Shown here: positions 1 through 8,702 of the stretch, piece by piece | Layout: each line of letters begins with the position of its first letter | Numbering within the stretch: position 1 is the stretch's first letter | Source of the DNA: VAXT01 sp963698015 | Lineage (GTDB): Bacteria > Actinomycetota > Thermoleophilia > Gaiellales > Gaiellaceae | Assembly (NCBI GenBank): GCA_963698015.1 | Contig: OY969109.1 | Coordinates: 1,364,001-1,428,000 of the forward strand | Reading direction: 5' to 3' | DNA length: 64,000 nucleotides | Translations under genes and position numbers: made by a program | The notes under the pieces: generated by a model | What the model saw: only the letters and a program-made list of their open reading frames with translations | Databases searched by the model: none | What the model was told of the DNA's origin: nothing

Positions 1-566
1 ACGACAGAGAAGAGGAAGAGCGCGATGATCTCGGCACCGAGGAGGTACCACTGCGTCTTCGCCGAGACCTCGATTCCGACGTAGCAGATCCACGTCATGA
101 CGGCGATCCAGGTCACCCCGAGCAGCATCACCCAGTACTTGTTGTCCGCGTAACTGTCGGCACCGAAGAGCAGGAACGTGTACCGGCCGGCGATGTCCGC
201 GAGGTTCGCCATCACGATCACGTCGGCGACGATGATGCCCCAGCCGCCGAGCCAGCCCACCCAAGGCCCGAACGCCTTCGTCGCCCAGGAGAACGTCGTG
301 CCGCAGTCCGGGTCGACACGGTTGAGGTAGTAGTAGGCCGTGGCGACCAGGAGCATCGGGATGAAGGAGACCCACATGATCGCCGGCGACTGCAGCCCGA
401 CTGCGGCGACCACGAGCCCGAGCGACGCGGCGAGGCTGTAGCCCGGCGCCGTCGACGCCACGCCGATGACGACGCTGGAGACGAATCCGAGCGCGTCTGC
501 CTTGAGGCCCTTTTCCCCGGGAGCGCCTTCTGCACCGACTGGGGCGGCCGCCGCCTCGGTCGCCAT
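1..566 (-). CDS. APC-family amino acid/amine permease (C-terminus beyond left edge)
   Basis: Reading the complement from an ATG at 566 gives about 188 residues with no stop before the window edge. After a short Ala/Gly-rich N-terminus come hydrophobic segments typical of the amino acid-polyamine-organocation family: the early unwound-helix motif GVASTAPGYSLA near residue 37, then several strongly hydrophobic helices separated by polar loops. The ATG overlaps the stop of patD (ATGA), so translation is probably coupled, and the gene is the last visible member of the polyamine operon. Import of putrescine, GABA or a related amine is inferred from this context; the substrate cannot be read from sequence. 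It is distinct from the second APC permease at 58857. Confidence 0.85.
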   Translation of the reverse strand, partial: MATEAAAAPVGAEGAPGEKGLKADALGFVSSVVIGVASTAPGYSLAASLGLVVAAVGLQSPAIMWVSFIPMLLVATAYYYLNRVDPDCGTTFSWATKAFGPWVGWLGGWGIIVADVIVMANLADIAGRYTFLLFGADSYADNKYWVMLLGVTWIAVMTWICYVGIEVSAKTQWYLLGAEIIALFLFSV

Positions 567-2002
567 CAGTCGATCTTCGCCATGACGTGTTTGATCTGCG
601 TGTAGTCCTCGAGCGAATAGACCGACAGATCCTTGCCGTAGCCGGATTGCTTGTAGCCGCCGTGCGGCATCTCCGACACGAGCGGGATGTGGTCGTTGAT
701 CCACACCGTCCCGAACTGGAGCTTGCGCGCGGCGTTCAGAGCGCGGCCGATGTCGCGCGTCCACACGGAGGCTGACAGGCCGTACGGGACGTCGTTCGCC
801 CACGCGAGCGCCTGGTCGTCGTCGGCGAAGCGCTGGACGGTGACGACGGGGCCGAAGACCTCCTTCTGGACGATCTCGTCCTCCTGGCCGACCTCCGTGA
901 TCACGGTCGGCTGCACGAAGAAGCCGCGGTCGCCGTTCGAGCCGCCGCCTGTGAGCACTTTCGCTCCGGACGCCCGCTCGAGGAAGCCGAACACGCGCTC
1001 CTGTTGCGACTTCGAGATGACCGGCCCCATCTCGACGTCCTCGCTCGTCGCCGGGTCGCCCACCTGCAACGACTCGACCGCCGGCACGAGCTCGTCGAGG
1101 AGCTTGTCGTAGATCCCCGGGCCGGCCATCACCCGAGAGGCCGCGGTGCAGTCCTGGCCCGAGTTCCAGTAGCCGGCGATCTTGATCCCCTCGGCCACGG
1201 CCGCCGGGTCGGCGTCGTCGAACACGACGACCGGCGCCTTGCCGCCCAGCTCCAGGTGGACGCGCTTGAGCGTCTCGGCCGCTGTCCGCGCGATCTCCTT
1301 GCCGGTCGCGACGTCGCCCGTGAGCGAGACCATGCGCACGTCCGGGTGGCGGACGATCCCTGCGCCGACCGGCTCGCCGTCGCCGGTGATCACGTTCAGG
1401 ACGCCCGCAGGAAAGATCTCCTCGGCCAGCTGGGCCATGCGCAGCGTGGTCAGCGGCGTCTGCTCGGACGGCTTCAGCACGACGACGTTCCCGCCCGCGA
1501 GCGCGGGCGCGATCTTCCAGACCGCCATCATCAGCGGGTAGTTCCAGGGCGCGATCTGGCCGACGATGCCGACCGGCTCGCGGCGGATCATCGACGTGTA
1601 GCCGCGCATGTACTCGCCGGCCGCGCGCCCTTCGAGCAGCCGCGCCGCACCTGCGAAGAAGCGGATGTTGTCCGACGAGACGGGGATCTCGTCCCGCGCC
1701 GCCGGCAGCGGCTTGCCGACGTTCTGAGACTCGAGTTGCGCGAGCTCCTCGGTGTTCGCGTCGAGCGCGTCCGCGAGCCTGAGCAGCGCCTCGGCGCGCT
1801 CCCCGGGTGTCGTCTCGAGCCACTCGGGCAGCGCTGCCTTCGCTGCCTCGACCGCCCGGTCGACGTCCGCCTGGGTCCCATTCGGCACTTCGGCGATCGT
1901 GTCGCCCGTGGACGGGTTGATGATCTCGGCCGTCCCGCCCTCGGCCGCGCCGACCCACTTGCCGCCGACGAAGTTCTCGAACGTGGAAACCATGACGCCC
2001 AT
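566..2002 (-). CDS. patD: gamma-aminobutyraldehyde dehydrogenase
   Basis: NAD(P)-dependent aldehyde dehydrogenase of 478 residues, full length for the family. The cofactor-binding PWNYPLMM segment, the general-base Glu in LELGGKAP and the nucleophilic Cys in NSGQDCTAASR are all present. The C-terminal stretch around HIPLVSEMPHGGYKQSG is characteristic of PatD/Prr enzymes, which oxidise 4-aminobutanal to GABA. A GGAGGG ribosome site lies about 8 bases before the ATG at 2002; a second ATG three codons in is possible. It lies downstream of the pot genes and gabT, so the expected route is putrescine to aminobutyraldehyde to GABA to succinate semialdehyde. A related betaine- or aminoaldehyde specificity cannot be excluded. 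Confidence 0.87.
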   Translation of the reverse strand: MGVMVSTFENFVGGKWVGAAEGGTAEIINPSTGDTIAEVPNGTQADVDRAVEAAKAALPEWLETTPGERAEALLRLADALDANTEELAQLESQNVGKPLPAARDEIPVSSDNIRFFAGAARLLEGRAAGEYMRGYTSMIRREPVGIVGQIAPWNYPLMMAVWKIAPALAGGNVVVLKPSEQTPLTTLRMAQLAEEIFPAGVLNVITGDGEPVGAGIVRHPDVRMVSLTGDVATGKEIARTAAETLKRVHLELGGKAPVVVFDDADPAAVAEGIKIAGYWNSGQDCTAASRVMAGPGIYDKLLDELVPAVESLQVGDPATSEDVEMGPVISKSQQERVFGFLERASGAKVLTGGGSNGDRGFFVQPTVITEVGQEDEIVQKEVFGPVVTVQRFADDDQALAWANDVPYGLSASVWTRDIGRALNAARKLQFGTVWINDHIPLVSEMPHGGYKQSGYGKDLSVYSLEDYTQIKHVMAKID

Positions 2003-2077
2003 TTCAGCTCCCTCCGCTTCGCCTGAAGGCTGGGAGGGTACTCCTACGCAAGCGGCGGAAACAACCCCCTACCGCAG

Positions 2078-2887
2078 TTACTTCTCGCCGCCGGGCACGC
2101 CCGTCGCCGCGCCCCGGCTCAGCTTCTGCGCGAGGTAGACCGGCACGATCGAGGCCAGAAGAACGAACAGCGCGACGACGTTGACGACAGGCAGCTCCCG
2201 TGGCCGCTGGAGGTTGGCGAAGATCCAGATCGGGAGCGTCTGCTGCGCACCCGAGGTGAACAGCGTGACGATGACCTCGTCGAACGAGAGCGCGAATGCG
2301 AGCAGTGCGCCGGCGAGCAGCGGAGTGCGCAGCTCCGGGAACGTCACATAGCGGAAGGTTTGCCACGAGTCGGCGCCGAGGTCGGCCGACGCCTCCTCGA
2401 ACGAGCCCGACATGCGCCTCAGCCTCGCGAGCGCGTTGTTGTAGACGACGACGATGCAGAACGTCGCGTGGCCGACGATGATCGTCAAGAGGCCGAACGC
2501 GATACCGAACCTCTGGAACGTCGTCTGCAGCGCGAGCCCGGTGATGATCCCCGGCAGCGCGATCGGCAGGATGACGATGAACGAGATCGTCTCCCGCCCG
2601 AAGAAGCTGTACCGCGAGACTCCGAGCGAGAGCAGCGTGCCCAGGGCCATCGCGACGAGGGTCGCGAGCAGCGCGGCCTGCACCGAGAGCCAGAGGGCCT
2701 GCCGGACAGCTTCGTCGTCGTACGCGACCCGGAACCACTTCGTGCTCCAGTCCTGGATCGGCCAGCCCTGTGTGACCTGCGCGTTGAACGCGTAGAGGCC
2801 GATCACGACGAGCGGGGCGTAGAGGAAGGTAAGCGTCGCTGCGGCGCCGAGCCGCAAGAGGATTCTCGTGGTCAGTGACTCGACCAT
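2078..2887 (-). CDS. potC: spermidine/putrescine ABC transporter permease PotC
   Basis: Inner-membrane permease of 269 residues with about six hydrophobic helices. The binding-protein-dependent transport signature EEASADLGADSWQTF, which docks on the ATPase, lies around residues 163-177. Short permease length and position as second permease after potB match PotC. The ATG at 2887 overlaps the potB stop (ATGA); longer in-frame upstream extensions read through potB out of frame and are not real. The 75-base gap to patD contains only the patD ribosome site and no obvious terminator, so patD probably shares the transcript. Confidence 0.9.
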   Translation of the reverse strand: MVESLTTRILLRLGAAATLTFLYAPLVVIGLYAFNAQVTQGWPIQDWSTKWFRVAYDDEAVRQALWLSVQAALLATLVAMALGTLLSLGVSRYSFFGRETISFIVILPIALPGIITGLALQTTFQRFGIAFGLLTIIVGHATFCIVVVYNNALARLRRMSGSFEEASADLGADSWQTFRYVTFPELRTPLLAGALLAFALSFDEVIVTLFTSGAQQTLPIWIFANLQRPRELPVVNVVALFVLLASIVPVYLAQKLSRGAATGVPGGEK

Positions 2888-3783
2888 CAGAGATTTTCGA
2901 ACGCGCCGAGCTTCCGGGCCACGAACAGGTAGAGGATCATGATCGCGATTGGCACGAACGTGTACGCGGCGGCGAGCGGGAGCGCCTGGCCGCGGATCGA
3001 GTAGATGACCGTGCCGATGAACTGCTCGCTCGTGATCAGCCCGGGGGCGATGTAGTCGCCCAGTGTGAGCGAGAACGTGAAGATCGAGCCGGCGACGACC
3101 GCCGGGAACGCGAGCGGCAGGATCACGCGGACGAAGGTGTGCAGCGAGCGCGCGCCGAGGTCGGCGGACGCCTCGAGCAGCGAATTCGGGATCCGCTCGA
3201 GCCCCGCGTAGATGGGCAGGATCATGAACGGGAGCCAGAGGTACGTGAAGACGAGCCAGAGCCCGGTCTCGGTCAACCCCGGGCCCGCGAGCCCGATCGG
3301 CGCGAGCGCCCAGTTCAGCGCCCCCTCGTGCGCGAGCATCGTCCGCCACGCGTACGCCTTCACGAGGTAGCTGGCCCAGAGCGGCATCACCACCGCGACG
3401 ACGAGGATTCCGCGCGTCCGCGGCGAGGCGACGCGCGCCATGTAGTACGCGATCGGGAACGCGAGCACGGCGTCGGCGACGGTGACCATCGCCGCCATCC
3501 GGACCGTGCGCCAGGCGACGTTCCGGTAGACGTCGCGCTCCCACAGAGTGCGGAAGTTGTCGAGCGTGAACGTGTGCACGACCTCAGACGTGAACGGGTC
3601 CGTCTGCCAGAAGGACGCGACGAGCAGGACGGCCAGGGATCCGATGTAGACCCCGAGCAACCAGGCGACGGGCAGGGCCAGCAGCGCCGCGAGCCGGACC
3701 CGCGGGTGGCGATGGAAGAAGGCGGAGACCCGCCGCCCCAGCCGAGGCCGGGGCGACGGGTCGCGGTAGGCGACCGAAGTCAC
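2887..3783 (-). CDS. potB: spermidine/putrescine ABC transporter permease PotB
   Basis: Inner-membrane permease of 298 residues. A basic cytoplasmic N-terminus precedes a hydrophobic helix at about residues 30-55, then a periplasmic loop and five further helices. The permease signature LLEASADLGARSLHTF lies near residue 204. It begins 4 bases after the potD stop and overlaps potC, so it is one unit of the PotABCD-type importer in which PotB and PotC form the channel. Substrate preference (putrescine, spermidine or another small amine) is inferred from the family and the adjoining catabolic genes. Confidence 0.9.
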   Translation of the reverse strand: MTSVAYRDPSPRPRLGRRVSAFFHRHPRVRLAALLALPVAWLLGVYIGSLAVLLVASFWQTDPFTSEVVHTFTLDNFRTLWERDVYRNVAWRTVRMAAMVTVADAVLAFPIAYYMARVASPRTRGILVVAVVMPLWASYLVKAYAWRTMLAHEGALNWALAPIGLAGPGLTETGLWLVFTYLWLPFMILPIYAGLERIPNSLLEASADLGARSLHTFVRVILPLAFPAVVAGSIFTFSLTLGDYIAPGLITSEQFIGTVIYSIRGQALPLAAAYTFVPIAIMILYLFVARKLGAFENL

Positions 3784-3787
3784 TTAC

Positions 3788-4990
3788 CTATCCGCGTATC
3801 TCGGTCCAGGCGGCCTTCCAGTCCTCCTGGGTCTTGCAGACGTCACCGCGGTCGTCGCCGCAGTCCGCGGTCGGCGTCGTCCAGTAGTAGACGTCCTTCC
3901 ACCACGACTCGTCCTGGGCATGGAACTTCGCGCAGTGCTGCTTGTCGACCGTGAGCGCGCAGGCCTTCGGGTTGACCGGCGCCTCGCCGAACGACTCGGC
4001 GACCTTCGCCTGTGCCTCCGGCGAGATGATGTAGTTCATCCAGAGGTACATGCAGTTCGGGTGCTGCGCCTTGGAGTAGATCATCCAAGTGTCCGACCAC
4101 CCGGTTGTGCCCTCCTTCGGCTTGACGGCCTTGACCGGCACCTTCGCCTGGTCGAGCAGGTTCACCTGGTACGGCCAGGTCGTGCCGACGACCGCGTCCT
4201 TGTTCGTAAACGCCTGCACCTGCTTCGCGACGTCGCCGGGCCAGTAGTCGCTGACCTGCGGAGCCTGCTTCTTGAGCAGGTCGACCGCCGCGCTGAACTG
4301 CTTGTCGTCGAGCTCGTACGGGTTGTCGATCTTCAGGTCGGGGCGCGTCGCCTTCAGGTAGACGGCTGCGTCCGCGATGAAGATCGAGTCGTCGTAGATG
4401 GAGAGCTTGCCGTTGTAGGGGGCCGACTTGTCCCAGATCACGGCCCAGCTGTTCGTGTCCTTCGGGACGACGTCCGTCCGAAACATGAGCAGGTTCGGGC
4501 CGCGGCCGTGCGGGACCCCGTACGGCTTGCCGTCGAGGCTGTTGTACGACTGGTTCTTGATCCCCTCCTGGACGTCCGCGAAGTTCGGGATGTAGTCCGT
4601 GTTGATCGGCGCGACGTCACCGCGCGACATGAGCCGCACGCTCGCGTTGCCGGACGCGGAGACGCCGTCGTACTGCCCGGTCGAGAGCAGGTCGATCATG
4701 TCGTCCGAGCTCGCGCCGTCCTTCGTGTTCACCTTGCAGCCCGTCTGCTGCGTGAACGGCTTCGCCCACGACGGGTCCGCGTACCCGGACCAGATGACGA
4801 GGTTGACCTGCCCCTCGTCACGGGCCTTCTGCTGGATGTCGTCGAGGCTCGTGCCGAGCCCCGAGATCTGCTCCGCGCTGCTCCCGCTGCCGCCGCCCCC
4901 GCCGCCGCAGCCGGCAGCCGCGAAGGCGAGGAAGACGAGCAGCCCCGAGAGCGCGACTCCGCCGAGCCGGTGCTTCCAGGCTCTACTCAT
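3788..4990 (-). CDS. potD: polyamine ABC transporter substrate-binding lipoprotein PotD
   Basis: Extracytoplasmic solute-binding protein of 400 residues. The N-terminus is a lipoprotein signal: a basic start, a hydrophobic core, then the lipobox AAGC with the acylated Cys followed by a Gly/Ser-rich linker. The body resembles PotD/PotF family proteins (VNLVIWSGY near the first strand, and a typical hinge fold). I chose the ATG at 4990 rather than an 18-codon longer form because it overlaps the potA stop as ATGA and has a GAGGAGG site just upstream. Membrane-tethered capture of polyamine for PotB/PotC is the expected role. Confidence 0.9.
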   Translation of the reverse strand: MSRAWKHRLGGVALSGLLVFLAFAAAGCGGGGGGSGSSAEQISGLGTSLDDIQQKARDEGQVNLVIWSGYADPSWAKPFTQQTGCKVNTKDGASSDDMIDLLSTGQYDGVSASGNASVRLMSRGDVAPINTDYIPNFADVQEGIKNQSYNSLDGKPYGVPHGRGPNLLMFRTDVVPKDTNSWAVIWDKSAPYNGKLSIYDDSIFIADAAVYLKATRPDLKIDNPYELDDKQFSAAVDLLKKQAPQVSDYWPGDVAKQVQAFTNKDAVVGTTWPYQVNLLDQAKVPVKAVKPKEGTTGWSDTWMIYSKAQHPNCMYLWMNYIISPEAQAKVAESFGEAPVNPKACALTVDKQHCAKFHAQDESWWKDVYYWTTPTADCGDDRGDVCKTQEDWKAAWTEIRG

Positions 4991-6033
4991 TGATGCTCCT
5001 CCTCTTTCCCCTGTTCGATTGGGTACGTGTGTTCTGGGCGCCACGCGAGGCGGACCCGCCTGCCACGGGCCTCGAGCGCCTCGCCTGATGTCGTTTCGAG
5101 GTTCTGCTTGACGACCATCAGCGTTCCGCCCTCGTCGAGCGCCACGGCATATCGCGTGACCATGCCGACGTAGACGACTTCCTGGATCTCCCCGGCTTCG
5201 GTGTGCGCGCCTTCTTCCGGGGTCTCCTGCTCCGCAAGGATGCGGATCTTCTCAGGGCGGACCGTGAAGCGGCTCGCCCGTCCGTTCATCGTGCGTTCGA
5301 GGACGTTCGAGACGCCGACGAACCCGGCCACGAACTCGGTCTGCGGGTGCTCGTACACGTCCGCCGGCGATCCGACCTGCTCGATCCGGCCCGCGTTGAA
5401 CACCGCGAGGCGGTCGCTCATCGTCAGCGCCTCCTCCTGGTCGTGCGTGACGTAGACGAACGTGATCCCGACCTCCTGCTGGATCCGCTTCAGCTCGATC
5501 TGCATGTCCTGCCGGAGCTTGAGGTCGAGCGCCCCGAGCGGCTCGTCGAGCAGCAGCACCTGCGGGTGGTTGACGATCGCGCGGGCGAGCGCGACCCGCT
5601 GGCGCTGGCCGCCGGACAGCTGTGAGGGCTTGCGCTCCTGGAGGCCGGTGAGGCGCACGAGCTCCAGCGCCTCGGCGGTTCGCTTCGTTCGCTCCCTGCG
5701 CTTGACGCGCTTGATCTTCATCCCGTACGCAACGTTCTCGCCGACCGTCATGTGCGGAAAGAGCGCGTAGTCCTGGAAGACGGTGTTCACGTCGCGCGAG
5801 TAGGGCGGCTCGGCGGTCACGTCGGCGCCTTTGAGCAGGACGCGGCCCTCGTCGGGCGACTCGAAGCCGGCGATCAGGCGCAGCATCGTCGTCTTACCCG
5901 ACCCGGACGGCCCGAGCATCGTGAAGAACTCGCCGGCCGGGATCTCGAGCTCGATCCCGTCCACCGCGACCACGTCGCCGTACGACTTGCGGACCTCTTC
6001 GAGCCGGACGTCAGCCGGCGGCTGCGTCGACAA
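4987..6033 (-). CDS. potA: spermidine/putrescine ABC transporter ATP-binding protein PotA
   Basis: ATPase of 348 residues that energises the polyamine importer. It has Walker A GPSGSGKTT near residue 41, the ABC signature LSGGQRQRVA near 139, Walker B LLLDEP followed by the D-loop GALD, and the switch His in YVTHDQEEAL. The last ~100 residues form the TOBE-type regulatory domain usual for PotA/MalK ATPases. The start overlaps the end of gabT by 23 bases and the stop overlaps potD, showing tight operon packing. Apparently intact. Confidence 0.92.
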   Translation of the reverse strand: MSTQPPADVRLEEVRKSYGDVVAVDGIELEIPAGEFFTMLGPSGSGKTTMLRLIAGFESPDEGRVLLKGADVTAEPPYSRDVNTVFQDYALFPHMTVGENVAYGMKIKRVKRRERTKRTAEALELVRLTGLQERKPSQLSGGQRQRVALARAIVNHPQVLLLDEPLGALDLKLRQDMQIELKRIQQEVGITFVYVTHDQEEALTMSDRLAVFNAGRIEQVGSPADVYEHPQTEFVAGFVGVSNVLERTMNGRASRFTVRPEKIRILAEQETPEEGAHTEAGEIQEVVYVGMVTRYAVALDEGGTLMVVKQNLETTSGEALEARGRRVRLAWRPEHTYPIEQGKEEEHQ

Positions 6034-7294
6034 GCGACTCCTCCAGGATCTCGAGACCCCGGGCGAGATCGTCGTCGTCGATGACCAGCGGGACGAGGAT
6101 GCGGATCACGTTGCCGTAGGTGCCGCAGGAGAGGAGGATCAGCCCGCGCTCCCGGGCGCCCGCGGTCGTCCGCTTCGCGAGCTCGGCCGCAGGCTCCTTG
6201 CTCTCCCGGTCGGCGACCAGCTCGAGGGCGAGCATCGGGCCGAGGCCGCGCACCTCGCCCACTGCGTCCAGCCGCGACGCGATCCCGTCGAGCCGCTCAC
6301 GGATCCGGGCGCCGAGCTCCACCGCTCGCGGGTGGAAGTCCTCGCCTGCGACCTCGTCGAGCACGGCGAGGGCTGCGGCGCACGCCACCGGGTTGCCGCC
6401 GAACGTGCCGCCGAGGCCGCCGGGATCCGGCGCGTCCATGACCTCGGCCCGGCCGGTCACGGCGGCCAGCGGGAGCCCGCCGCCGAGCGACTTGCCGGAG
6501 ACGAGCAGATCGGGCTCGACGCCGTAGTGCTCGATCGCCCAGACCGGTCCCGTGCGACCGACACCGGACTGCACCTCGTCGTCCACGTACAGGACGTCGT
6601 GCTCGGCGCAGAGCTGCTTGAGGCGGCCGGGGAAGTCCTGGGGCATGACGATGAACCCGCCCTCTCCCTGGACCGGTTCGAGAACGACACACGACACGTC
6701 ATGCGTCTCGAGCAGCGTCTCGACCGCTTCGAGGGACTCGTTCGAGGACACGCCGCGATACGGATACGGCCCGGGCGCGCGGTAGACGTCGGGCGCGAAC
6801 GGCCCGAACCCCTTCTTGTACACCTCCTTGTGGGTCATGGTCATCGTGAGCAGCGTCCGGCCGTGGAACGCGTTCTCGAAGACGACGACTCCGGGCTTGC
6901 CGGTGGCTGCGCGTGCGATCTTGACCGCGTTCTCGACGGCCTCGGCTCCGCTGTTCGCAAGCAGGCTCTTCTGGTTCTCGCCCGCGCACGGGGACAGCTC
7001 GGCCAGGCGGCGGCAGAGCTCGACGTACGGCTCGTAGATCCCGACCATGAAGCACTGATGGAGGTAGCTGTCGATCTGCTCGTGCATCGCCGCGACCGCT
7101 GCGGGGAGGCCGTGGCCCGTGTTCTGGCAGCCGAGCCCGCCCGCGAAGTCGATGTATTTCTTGCCGTCGACGTCCTCGACCGTCGCGCCCTCGGCACGGG
7201 CGACGACGATCGGCGTGGTGGCGATTCCACGGGGGACGAACTCCTCGCGGGCCGCCAGGATGCGCTCACTCTCGGTGCGCTGGCCCACCGCCAT
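6011..7294 (-). CDS. gabT: class III aminotransferase, GABA/putrescine type
   Basis: PLP-dependent transaminase of 427 residues. Landmarks are the NSGAEAVENAVKIAR cofactor-phosphate segment, FHGRT, the Asp of the YVDDEVQSG region and the Schiff-base Lys in VSGKSLGGGLPL. The sequence is closest in style to 4-aminobutyrate aminotransferases. As first gene of the pot-patD operon it may transaminate GABA, putrescine or both; family assignment is firm, exact substrate is not. The 14-base gap to the divergent gene at 7309 means the two promoters must overlap the coding ends. Confidence 0.85.
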   Translation of the reverse strand: MAVGQRTESERILAAREEFVPRGIATTPIVVARAEGATVEDVDGKKYIDFAGGLGCQNTGHGLPAAVAAMHEQIDSYLHQCFMVGIYEPYVELCRRLAELSPCAGENQKSLLANSGAEAVENAVKIARAATGKPGVVVFENAFHGRTLLTMTMTHKEVYKKGFGPFAPDVYRAPGPYPYRGVSSNESLEAVETLLETHDVSCVVLEPVQGEGGFIVMPQDFPGRLKQLCAEHDVLYVDDEVQSGVGRTGPVWAIEHYGVEPDLLVSGKSLGGGLPLAAVTGRAEVMDAPDPGGLGGTFGGNPVACAAALAVLDEVAGEDFHPRAVELGARIRERLDGIASRLDAVGEVRGLGPMLALELVADRESKEPAAELAKRTTAGARERGLILLSCGTYGNVIRILVPLVIDDDDLARGLEILEESLVDAAAG

Positions 7295-7308
7295 GAGACG
7301 ATTCTGAC

Positions 7309-8298
7309 GTGATCAGCGTCGTCGGGGCAACGGGGACTATCGGACGGAACGTTTTCTCGTTCCTGGAAACGTGGGGCGCGGAGGGCGCTCGGAGGGACTT
7401 TCGGCTCGAGGGAGAGGAGCACGTGGATGCCCGCGACCCCGCTTCGCTACGGCATGCGCTCGAGGGCGCGGACGTGGTCGTCAACGCCGCCGACTACCGG
7501 TTGAACCTCGATGTGATGCGCGGCGCGCTGGCCGCGGGCGCCGACTACGTCGACCTCGGAGGCCTCTTCCACGTCACGCGCAGGCAGCTCGAGCTCGACC
7601 CGGAGTTTCGCGAGGCCGGGCTGACCGCGATCCTCGGGCTGGGCTCGGCGCCGGGGAAGACGAACCTGCTCGCCGCGGCAGCCGCTCGACGGTTGGGGCG
7701 CGATCCGGTCTCGATGGAGATCTGGGCGGCGACGCGCGATCCCGCGGCGGCGGATCACCCGTTTCCCGCGCCGTACTCGGTGCAGACGCTGCGCGACGAG
7801 CTGCAGATGCGCCCGGTCGTGCTGCGAGAGGGCGAGTTCGAAGAGGTGGAGCCGGTGTCCGGAGCCGCCGAGCGCGACTTTCCCGAGCCGGTCGGGCGCG
7901 CGGAGGGGATCTTCACGCTGCACTCGGAGCTGGCCACGCTCCCGGTGAGCCTTCCGACCCTGCGCGAGGCCAGCTTCCGGCTCTGCCTGTCGTCCGGGTT
8001 GCTGGCGAAGCTGCTCGCGCTCGAGGAAGGCGAGCTGCCCGAGCCGTACACGCAGTCTCCCGAGTCGGTCGCAGTGCACGAGGTCGAGCTGTGCGCCGGC
8101 GATGCGCGGGTCGTGGGGCGCACGGTGACACGCGGCGGCAGCGCCAGGTCGACGTCGGAGCCGGCGGCGCGGGGCGCGGTCGAGCTTGCCGAGGGACGGC
8201 TCGCCAAACCGGGTGTGCACCCACCGGAGATCGCGGTTGACGATCCCGAGGCCTTCCTCGCGTTGCTCGACACGGAGGTGAGCTGGTTCGGTCCGTGA
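7309..8298 (+). CDS. saccharopine dehydrogenase-like NAD(P)-binding protein
   Basis: Protein of 329 residues starting at GTG. The N-terminus has a Rossmann nucleotide-binding signature (VVGATGTIGRNV) and the pattern VVNAADYRLNLDVMRGALAAG typical of the saccharopine dehydrogenase NADP-binding family, followed by YVDLGG and GLGSAPGKTNLLA. The C-terminal half is a catalytic-like domain without further recognisable motifs. It is divergent from the polyamine operon with only 14 bases between starts, so a link to amine or amino acid metabolism is possible but unproven. It is followed at once by a strong hairpin. Confidence 0.75.
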   Translation: MISVVGATGTIGRNVFSFLETWGAEGARRDFRLEGEEHVDARDPASLRHALEGADVVVNAADYRLNLDVMRGALAAGADYVDLGGLFHVTRRQLELDPEFREAGLTAILGLGSAPGKTNLLAAAAARRLGRDPVSMEIWAATRDPAAADHPFPAPYSVQTLRDELQMRPVVLREGEFEEVEPVSGAAERDFPEPVGRAEGIFTLHSELATLPVSLPTLREASFRLCLSSGLLAKLLALEEGELPEPYTQSPESVAVHEVELCAGDARVVGRTVTRGGSARSTSEPAARGAVELAEGRLAKPGVHPPEIAVDDPEAFLALLDTEVSWFGP

Positions 8299-8320
8299 TC
8301 TGTCGCGAAGCTGCGACAGA
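8299..8320 (+). terminator. hairpin terminator after the saccharopine dehydrogenase-like gene
   Basis: Perfect 8-bp inverted repeat TCTGTCGC (8299-8306) and GCGACAGA (8313-8320) with a 6-base loop, beginning at the base after the stop codon. No T-run follows, as is common in GC-rich actinobacteria. Position and stem quality support a terminator. Confidence 0.6.
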
Positions 8321-8352
8321 CACGTCACAGGTTCCGCGCTAGGTTGCCCTTC

Positions 8353-8646
8353 GTGGCAACGAAGACGACGACACCCTGGGGGCCTGCGACGCTCGTCGAG
8401 GAGTTGAGCGTCCAGCAGCGCTCGGGTGACAAGCGGTTCGCCTCGGTCGTGCAGTTGCTCGAAAGCCCGAAGGGCGAGCGCCTCGTGCGCTTCGCCTACT
8501 CGACCGGCGGGACCGCGCGGCGCGGGCCCGTCACGTTGCGTGCGCGGGACGTGGAGAGACTCGTCGACGGCCTCGCCCGGTGCCCGCAGCTGGCCGCGAC
8601 GCTCGGGTTGCCGGGCATGAAGGAGGGCGCCAACGGGAACGGCTAG
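8353..8646 (+). CDS. small conserved-looking hypothetical protein
   Basis: About 97 residues from a GTG at 8353 (a TTG at 8344 would add three codons). There is no signal peptide or membrane segment. Composition is mixed: a central basic segment resembling paired beta strands (VVQLLESPKGERLVRFAY) and a helical C-terminal part ending in a Gly/Asn tail. I do not recognise the family. It sits alone on the plus strand, convergent with purQ, with only 56 bases to the purQ stop. Codon use is like its neighbours, which supports a real gene. Confidence 0.55.
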   Translation: MATKTTTPWGPATLVEELSVQQRSGDKRFASVVQLLESPKGERLVRFAYSTGGTARRGPVTLRARDVERLVDGLARCPQLAATLGLPGMKEGANGNG

Positions 8647-8702
8647 CTGACATTGACACTGCTCCCGCTACTCGTGATCGAGCAGGTCGTCTTCGAGGAC
8701 GG

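Noticed and set aside
2078..3544. 488-residue fused form of potC
   Set aside because: The upstream 219 codons are potB read out of frame; the ATG at 2887 with ATGA overlap is the true potC start.
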